Below are positions 15,924 through 17,399 of a stretch of 17,399 nucleotides of DNA, piece after piece. Numbering within the stretch: position 1 is the first letter of the stretch; each line of letters begins with the position of its first letter. A program made the translations under genes and the position numbers. Location: positions 1 through 17,399 of the forward strand of contig CAKVCL010000044.1 of the NCBI GenBank assembly GCA_934725855.1, read 5' to 3'. Below the pieces are notes generated by a model, which was given only the letters and a program-made list of their open reading frames with translations, was not told the DNA's origin and searched no databases. This stretch comes from an uncultured Cellulosilyticum sp. Lineage in GTDB: Bacteria; Bacillota; Clostridia; Lachnospirales; Cellulosilyticaceae.

Positions 15924-17084
15924 ATGTCCAAGGATAAAAAAGAAATCATACGGCAGTATCCACTTATTATGATGTTTTTTATAAGCATCATAGTGGTGAT
16001 GGTAGCAGATATAACGGCTAAAGACCGTGATTTTTCAGAACTTGAAAATAAGGTGCTCAAACAAAAACCTAAGTTTAGTACTACGAGCTTTTTGAGCAAT
16101 AAGTGGACAGCTGAATACGGTGAATATATAAAAGAGCAGTTTGTGCTTAGAGATAAGTGGATTGATTTATATGCTTTCTTTGAAGAAGCACTCTTTCAAA
16201 AGGAAGAAATAGGGGACGTATTAATCGGAAAAGATAACATGCTTTTTAAACGTCTATTCACGCTTACCCAAGCAGAACAGCAGCAGGCAAGACAAAATAT
16301 AGAGGTAATGAGCAAGTTTACAAAGGCACATCCAGGGAAGGTAACCTTTATGCTTGTGCCTACTGCTAGTTTAATCTATGCAGAAAATCTACCCGCACAA
16401 GCACCGATGTATCCTCAAGAAGATTTTATTAATGAAGTCTATCAAGAAGTAGAACAAAATGCAGAAGTGATTGATTTAATACCCGTGCTTAAAGAAAATA
16501 AAGATAGATATATCTATTATCGAACAGACCATCATTGGACTACGGATGGCGCCTATTTAGCTTATGAAGCTTATTGCAAGAAAAAGCATTTAGTGCCAAG
16601 CGTATACAAAGATAGAATACAAGTAAATAGTTTTTATGGCAGTCATTATTCTTCGTCTAGACAATGGCATGCAAAATCAGATGAACTGGTTTACTATGAC
16701 TTGCCTAATGAAATGACAGTTTATAAAGTACTAGGTGAGGATTCGTTTGAAGTAGAAAATACAGGAAGCTTATATAATACTAAAAAACTAAAGACGATGG
16801 ACAAGTATGGCATGTTTCTTGATGGAAATAATGGATACAGTACCATAAAAGGAAATGGGAAAGGAAGCATACTGATTATAAAAGATAGCTATGCAAATTG
16901 CTTCATTCCATTTTTAGTGGACCACTATGAACAAATAGAAATTATAGATTTAAGAAATTATAACTATAGCACACAAAGCTTGTTGGATAAAAATTATGAG
17001 GACATTCTTGTGCTATATAACTTCCAAAGTTTTATTTCAGACCCATTTATTGTTAATTTAATCAGGCCTTCATCAGTAAAGTAG
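15924..17084 (+). CDS. DHHW/AlgJ-AlgX-like SGNH acetyltransferase partner
   Basis: A 386-residue protein with one N-terminal membrane helix (about 13-29) and an extracellular remainder. It carries YYRTDHHWTTDGAYLAYEAY (198-217), the DHHW motif that gives the family its name, with Asp202 and His203 as likely catalytic residues, and a nucleophile-type motif ILIIKDSYANCF (316-327; Ser322). The stretch RDFSELENKVLKQKPKFS (35-52) is the usual N-terminal signature of DHHW proteins following the anchor. By analogy with AlgJ/AlgX it should take acetyl groups delivered by the MBOAT protein and place them on the polysaccharide. It is the last gene of the operon, followed 13 bp later by a strong terminator. 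RBS GGGAG at 15913-15917. Confidence 0.9.
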   Translation: MSKDKKEIIRQYPLIMMFFISIIVVMVADITAKDRDFSELENKVLKQKPKFSTTSFLSNKWTAEYGEYIKEQFVLRDKWIDLYAFFEEALFQKEEIGDVLIGKDNMLFKRLFTLTQAEQQQARQNIEVMSKFTKAHPGKVTFMLVPTASLIYAENLPAQAPMYPQEDFINEVYQEVEQNAEVIDLIPVLKENKDRYIYYRTDHHWTTDGAYLAYEAYCKKKHLVPSVYKDRIQVNSFYGSHYSSSRQWHAKSDELVYYDLPNEMTVYKVLGEDSFEVENTGSLYNTKKLKTMDKYGMFLDGNNGYSTIKGNGKGSILIIKDSYANCFIPFLVDHYEQIEIIDLRNYNYSTQSLLDKNYEDILVLYNFQSFISDPFIVNLIRPSSVK

Positions 17085-17096
17085 ACTATAAAATTG

Positions 17097-17149
17097 AATC
17101 AAAAAGCAGTAAAGGGATTTGCTAAAAATCTTTTTACTGCTTTTTGATT
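17097..17149. terminator. Strong terminator of the exopolysaccharide operon
   Basis: A perfect 17-bp inverted repeat (17097-17113 and 17133-17149; core AAAAAGCAGTAAA / TTTACTGCTTTTT) with a 19-nt loop that itself could pair partly. A and T runs at both bases make it able to work in either direction. It lies 13 bp past the last gene and shields the operon from the promoter that follows. Confidence 0.9.
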
Positions 17150-17176
17150 TCAAAAATAAAAAATACTAAAAAGCTG

Positions 17177-17205
17177 TTGACTTATGTAGCATAATGCTGT
17201 ATTAT
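17177..17205 (+). promoter_or_regulatory. Strong promoter, probably of an rRNA operon
   Basis: TTGACT (17177-17182), an exact 17-bp spacer and TATTAT (17200-17205) form a near-consensus vegetative promoter; transcription would begin near 17212-17214. No coding gene follows in the remaining ~190 bases, which instead look like an rRNA leader. Confidence 0.8.
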
Positions 17206-17211
17206 TATACG

Positions 17212-17399
17212 AGTCAGCGGGAAATAGAGCTGATAACAAATGAACTTTGAAAACAAAATAGTAACCATAAAACCAGTCGATTCAAAATGAATCAGAGATT
17301 CATTAATGAGTATAAGGTTAGAAATAATCTTTTATGTACTAGTAAACGAGTATAACTCGAGCCAAGAACAATAAAAGTTATAAAATAACTTTAAGTTGT
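17212..17399 (+). other. Leader of a ribosomal RNA operon (16S gene expected just beyond the window)
   Basis: The transcript from 17177 has no ORF. It contains TGAACTTTGAAAAC (17241-17254), close to the boxA antitermination element seen in Firmicutes rRNA leaders, a hairpin GATTCA-AAA-TGAATC (17279-17293), the segment CTCGAGCCAAGAACAA (17357-17372), and a hairpin AAAGTTAT-AAA-ATAACTTT (17374-17392). This combination is what precedes 16S rRNA in many Clostridia, where the leader pairs with sequence after 16S for RNase III processing. The 16S 5' end is not visible, so this is inference. Confidence 0.7.
17241..17254 (+). promoter_or_regulatory. boxA-like antitermination element
   Basis: TGAACTTTGAAAAC resembles the Firmicutes rRNA leader boxA (TGTTCTTTGAAAAC-type), which as RNA recruits NusB/S10 for antitermination. 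It lies about 30 nt after the predicted start site. Confidence 0.6.

Noticed and set aside
1..17399. CRISPR arrays, tRNA genes, insertion sequences with terminal repeats
   Set aside because: No regularly spaced repeats, no tRNA cloverleaf or TTCRANNC box pattern, and no transposase were seen on reading both strands; the only mobile remnants are the group II intron pieces.

Overview
The window looks like chromosomal DNA of a low-GC Gram-positive anaerobe of the class Clostridia, most likely Lachnospiraceae or a relative such as Cellulosilyticum. That assignment is an inference from the AT-rich composition, strong GGAGG-type ribosome binding sites, TTGACA/TATAAT-type promoters, a DUF4358 lipoprotein and the style of the rRNA leader. 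No species-level marker is present; the 16S gene itself appears to start just past the right edge.

Layout. Bases 1-~670 hold group II intron debris: the C-terminal end of an intron maturase, intron domains V and VI, and then, directly abutting, the 5' domain I piece of a second intron of similar type. Bases 842-2383 encode a DUF342/FapA-type protein, and 2549-3910 a cytoplasmic GH1 beta-glucosidase that ends in a strong bidirectional terminator. A MerR-family regulator (minus strand, 3986-4816) is divergent from a DapB-fold NAD(P)-dependent dehydrogenase (5035-6123). Their shared intergenic region carries a textbook MerR-type promoter: a 19-bp spacer containing a perfect dyad.

From a promoter at 6329-6356 to a terminator at 17097-17149 lies one compact eight-gene operon of about 10.7 kb, all on the plus strand, for a synthase-dependent, O-acetylated, uronic-acid-type exopolysaccharide. 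In order the genes encode: a UDP-N-acetylhexosamine 6-dehydrogenase (precursor supply); a membrane-anchored protein with a degenerate polysaccharide-deacetylase domain fused to an SGNH esterase domain; a PilZ-GT2 synthase with hyaluronan-synthase-like motifs; a second degenerate PgaB-like deacetylase joined to a jelly-roll domain; a GH18-like lipoprotein hydrolase; a DUF4358 lipoprotein; an AlgI-type MBOAT acyltransferase; and an AlgJ/AlgX-like DHHW protein. The inferred scheme is that the dehydrogenase makes a nucleotide-activated amino-uronic acid, the PilZ synthase polymerises and extrudes the chain, the MBOAT/DHHW pair acetylates it outside the membrane, and the SGNH and GH18 proteins trim or edit it. 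No epimerase, lyase or outer-membrane exporter is seen, which fits a monoderm. This operon is the best candidate for an undescribed system.

The right end (17177-17399) has a near-consensus promoter, a boxA-like antitermination element and hairpins, and looks like the leader of a ribosomal RNA operon.
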